The notes under the pieces are model-generated. The model was not told the origin of the DNA and did not search any database. It was given only the letters and a program-made list of their open reading frames with translations. A DNA stretch of 6,713 nt from Tannerella sp. (GTDB taxonomy: Bacteria > Bacteroidota > Bacteroidia > Bacteroidales > Tannerellaceae), in the NCBI GenBank assembly GCA_031277235.1, contig JAITMT010000379.1, forward strand, positions 1 to 6,713, in the 5' to 3' direction. The first letter of the stretch is position 1, and the number at the start of each line of letters is the position of its first letter. The position numbers and the translations under genes are program-made. Positions 5,121 through 6,713 of this stretch are shown in pieces.

Positions 5121-6101
5121 TTATTTGAGGTTGGACAATTCGCTAAACAGTTCTTTCTGTTTATCGGTTAAATTAGTGGGAATCAGGATTTTAAAAGTAA
5201 CGAAAAGGTCGCCTGCTTCGCCTTCCTTTTTGTAGAGAGGAAAACCTTTGCCTTTCAGGCGCACGGTCGAGCCGTTTTGCGTTTCTGGTTTCACTTTCAT
5301 TTTTACGCGCCCGTCGAGCGTGTCAATCACCGTTTCGCCGCCGAGAACGGCAGTATAGAGGTCGAGCGGCGCATCGAGGTATAAATCGTCGCCCTTGCGC
5401 GTAAACGGCGTATTGTTGGTGATGACGAACGTGATGTAGAGGTCGCCCGCCGGACCGCCGTTTACGCCTGCACCGGCCTGTCCTTTTAATTTAATAACCT
5501 GGCCATCAGCAGCTCCCGCCGGAACGGTGATGCGTATTTGCTTGCCGTTGACGTTGAACGTTTGCTTGTGCGTCTGCGCCGCGTCGGTCAGTGAAAGGTG
5601 CAGTTCGGTCTGAAAATCCTGCCCCCTGTAACTGCGTGTCCGACGCTTTCCCGCGCTGCCGAAACCGCCTGAGTTGCCGAAACCGCTTGCATCACCGAAA
5701 CCGCCCGTGCCACTAAATCCGCCGCCCGCGCCGCCAAACAGTTGCTCGAAAAAGTCGGAAAAACCGCCCCCGTCACCACCCGAAAAATCGTAGGTAAAAC
5801 CGCCGCTACCACCGCCGAAACCGAATGGCGAATCTCCGCCCGGCGACGACTGCCGCGCCTGTTCGTATTCTTCGGCGTGCTGCCAGTGTTCACCGTACGT
5901 GTCGTATTTTTTCCGTTTTTCGGGATCGGAAAGCACCTCGTTAGCCTCGTTTATCTGCTGAAACTTAGTGTGTGCATCCTTGTCGTTGGGATTCACGTCC
6001 GGATGATACTTGCGCGCCAGTTTCCTGTACGCTTTTTTAATATCATCGGGCGAAGCATCTTTTTGCAACCCCAAAACGCTGTAATAATCTATAAAAGCCA
6101 T
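5121..6101 (-). CDS. cbpA: CbpA-type DnaJ co-chaperone
   Basis: This 326-residue J-domain protein stimulates DnaK ATPase and delivers unfolded clients; E. coli CbpA also binds curved DNA. The J domain spans residues 4-69 (DYYSVLGLQKDASPDDIKKAYRK...) with the essential HPD at 33-35. A long Gly/Phe-rich linker follows (about 87-151), containing DFFEQLFGG at 116-124 and repeated GGFG units. The C-terminal client-binding domains run from about 160 to 326, with ITVPAGAADGQVIKLKGQG-like and GDLYITFVI patterns. There is no CxxCxGxG zinc finger, which separates CbpA/class II proteins from DnaJ. Length matches the family. It is followed by cbpM and preceded by a consensus -7 element. The G/F linker is longer and more repetitive than in E. 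coli CbpA. Confidence 0.93.
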   Translation of the reverse strand: MAFIDYYSVLGLQKDASPDDIKKAYRKLARKYHPDVNPNDKDAHTKFQQINEANEVLSDPEKRKKYDTYGEHWQHAEEYEQARQSSPGGDSPFGFGGGSGGFTYDFSGGDGGGFSDFFEQLFGGAGGGFSGTGGFGDASGFGNSGGFGSAGKRRTRSYRGQDFQTELHLSLTDAAQTHKQTFNVNGKQIRITVPAGAADGQVIKLKGQAGAGVNGGPAGDLYITFVITNNTPFTRKGDDLYLDAPLDLYTAVLGGETVIDTLDGRVKMKVKPETQNGSTVRLKGKGFPLYKKEGEAGDLFVTFKILIPTNLTDKQKELFSELSNLK

Positions 6102-6136
6102 CGTTACTGAATGCTGTTAATTACACTGTCGAGGGA

Positions 6137-6144
6137 CAAATATA
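6137..6144 (-). promoter_or_regulatory. -7 promoter element for cbpA-cbpM
   Basis: Read on the minus strand this is TATATTTG, an exact TAnnTTTG match, 35 bp before the cbpA start. No good TTTG -33 box is found at the proper distance; GTTG at 6157-6160 is too close. The weak -33 might mean help from an activator or an alternative sigma factor, but that is speculation. Confidence 0.55.
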
Positions 6145-6217
6145 CAAAAAAATCCTCAACAGCGTATGAATTTGAAAAAATATTTATGACTTTTATAAGA
6201 ATTTTATAATTTAATAA

Positions 6218-6246
6218 TTTGTCCATTCTTTTTTTTCGTATCTTTG
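6218..6246 (+). promoter_or_regulatory. Promoter for the collapsed propeller paralogue
   Basis: TTTG (6218-6221) is followed by TATCTTTG (6239-6246), an exact -7 match; the 17-bp spacing is slightly shorter than the usual 19-21. The -7 lies 45 bp upstream of the ATG at 6292. It is divergent from the cbpA promoter, leaving about 75 bp between the two -7 elements. The gene therefore looks expressible despite its internal deletion. Confidence 0.6.
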
Positions 6247-6291
6247 GCGTTTGAAAGGAGTTGAAAAAGTATTTAAAAATCAATAAATTAT

Positions 6292-6713
6292 ATGGAGATG
6301 AAAATAGTTATTACATTTTTGACCATGACCCTGCTGATAGCAGCAGGATGGATCGGATGTAAATCGTCTGATAATCAGCATGATACCATCATCGCGGTTG
6401 ATGTTACGAAAAGTTATTCCCCAAAGAAGGAATTGATTCTTCAGGATTTTACGGATGTGGAATATATTCCGTTGGAGACGAAGGAAAAGGCCCTTTCGGG
6501 ATATACCGTCTACAACGGCGACTACTCATCGAAACAGAAAATATATTTGAGTGGGACAAGACCTGTCAGTCAAGAAATTGACTCATGGTATTCCATCGAA
6601 GCCCCCCGATTGTTTGAATCTTACGAAAAAGGAGAATTGAAAGAAGGCAAATTGAAAGAAATCGCCTCCACCTTGAAAGAAGACGATAATCCGGTGATTA
6701 TGTTGATAAAACG
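6292..6713 (+). CDS. Internally deleted propeller-lipoprotein paralogue (3' end outside window)
   Basis: The frame is open from ATG 6292 to the window edge (140 codons; the stop is not seen). It has a lipoprotein-like signal with lipidated Cys23, though Trp at the -3 position of the lipobox (WIGC) is unusual. Residues 36-63 (VDVTKSYSPKKELILQDF, then DVEYIPLET) match residues 33-59 of the neighbouring propeller lipoprotein almost exactly. Residues 104-140 (KGKLKEIASTLKEDDNPVIMLIK region at the end) match its last 35 or so residues. Between them only about 40 residues remain instead of roughly 290, so nearly all propeller blades are gone while the frame is kept. ATG at 6298 is an alternative start. 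It is either a pseudogene that stayed in frame or a small secreted derivative; a shared N- and C-terminal origin is clear, function is not. Confidence 0.75.
   Translation, partial: MEMKIVITFLTMTLLIAAGWIGCKSSDNQHDTIIAVDVTKSYSPKKELILQDFTDVEYIPLETKEKALSGYTVYNGDYSSKQKIYLSGTRPVSQEIDSWYSIEAPRLFESYEKGELKEGKLKEIASTLKEDDNPVIMLIK

Noticed and set aside
5742..6110. 122-codon open frame on the plus strand opposite cbpA
   Set aside because: Arises from the complement of the J domain and Gly/Phe-rich region; no independent support.

Overview
The window looks like a chromosomal segment from a member of the Bacteroidota, most likely the order Bacteroidales. Three things point there. Promoters repeatedly match the group's TTTG / TAnnTTTG pattern, the argininosuccinate lyase is of the Bacteroidales type, and a lipoprotein of the '6-bladed beta-propeller' family typical of these bacteria is present. 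The species cannot be named from sequence alone.

Layout, left to right. (1) 1-1253, plus strand: the C-terminal 261 codons of argininosuccinate lyase (argH), then, with a 4-bp ATGA overlap, a small lipoprotein with a Rieske-like C-terminal domain whose two usual histidine ligands are replaced. (2) 1254-1424: a gap with a GGTTCAA heptamer array, a REP-like palindrome and a good promoter with a 12-bp palindrome over its -7 region. (3) 1425-2021: an XRE/HipB-like regulator followed 3 bp later by only the first 49 codons of a HipA-like toxin. After its stop comes a same-frame remnant resembling the tail of a membrane protein. This is a decayed toxin-antitoxin locus. (4) 2066-3166: a promoter, then an AbrB-like small protein (antitoxin-like) overlapping by 35 bp a terpenoid-cyclase/prenyltransferase-fold protein of unknown role. 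(5) 3158-3551: two similar tandem promoters, an octamer repeat array, tRNA-Gly(GCC) and tRNA-Leu(UAA). (6) 3584-4756, minus strand: a full-length beta-propeller lipoprotein. (7) 4832-6101, minus strand: an operon of a CbpA-type DnaJ co-chaperone and a CbpM-like modulator. (8) 6292 to the window end, plus strand: a second, internally deleted copy of the propeller lipoprotein that keeps its signal peptide, N-terminal segment and C-terminal tail but has lost most of the propeller.

The coherent functional units are arginine biosynthesis (argH), the CbpA/CbpM chaperone pair and the tRNA pair. Between them lies accessory material showing gene decay: a toxin stub, an antitoxin-like gene with no visible toxin, and a collapsed paralogue. 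I see no complete new defence or mobile system. The most unusual items are the collapsed propeller paralogue, the altered Rieske-like lipoprotein coupled to argH, and the XRE/HipA remnant with its operator-like palindrome. All family calls come from reading the sequence; no database search was run.
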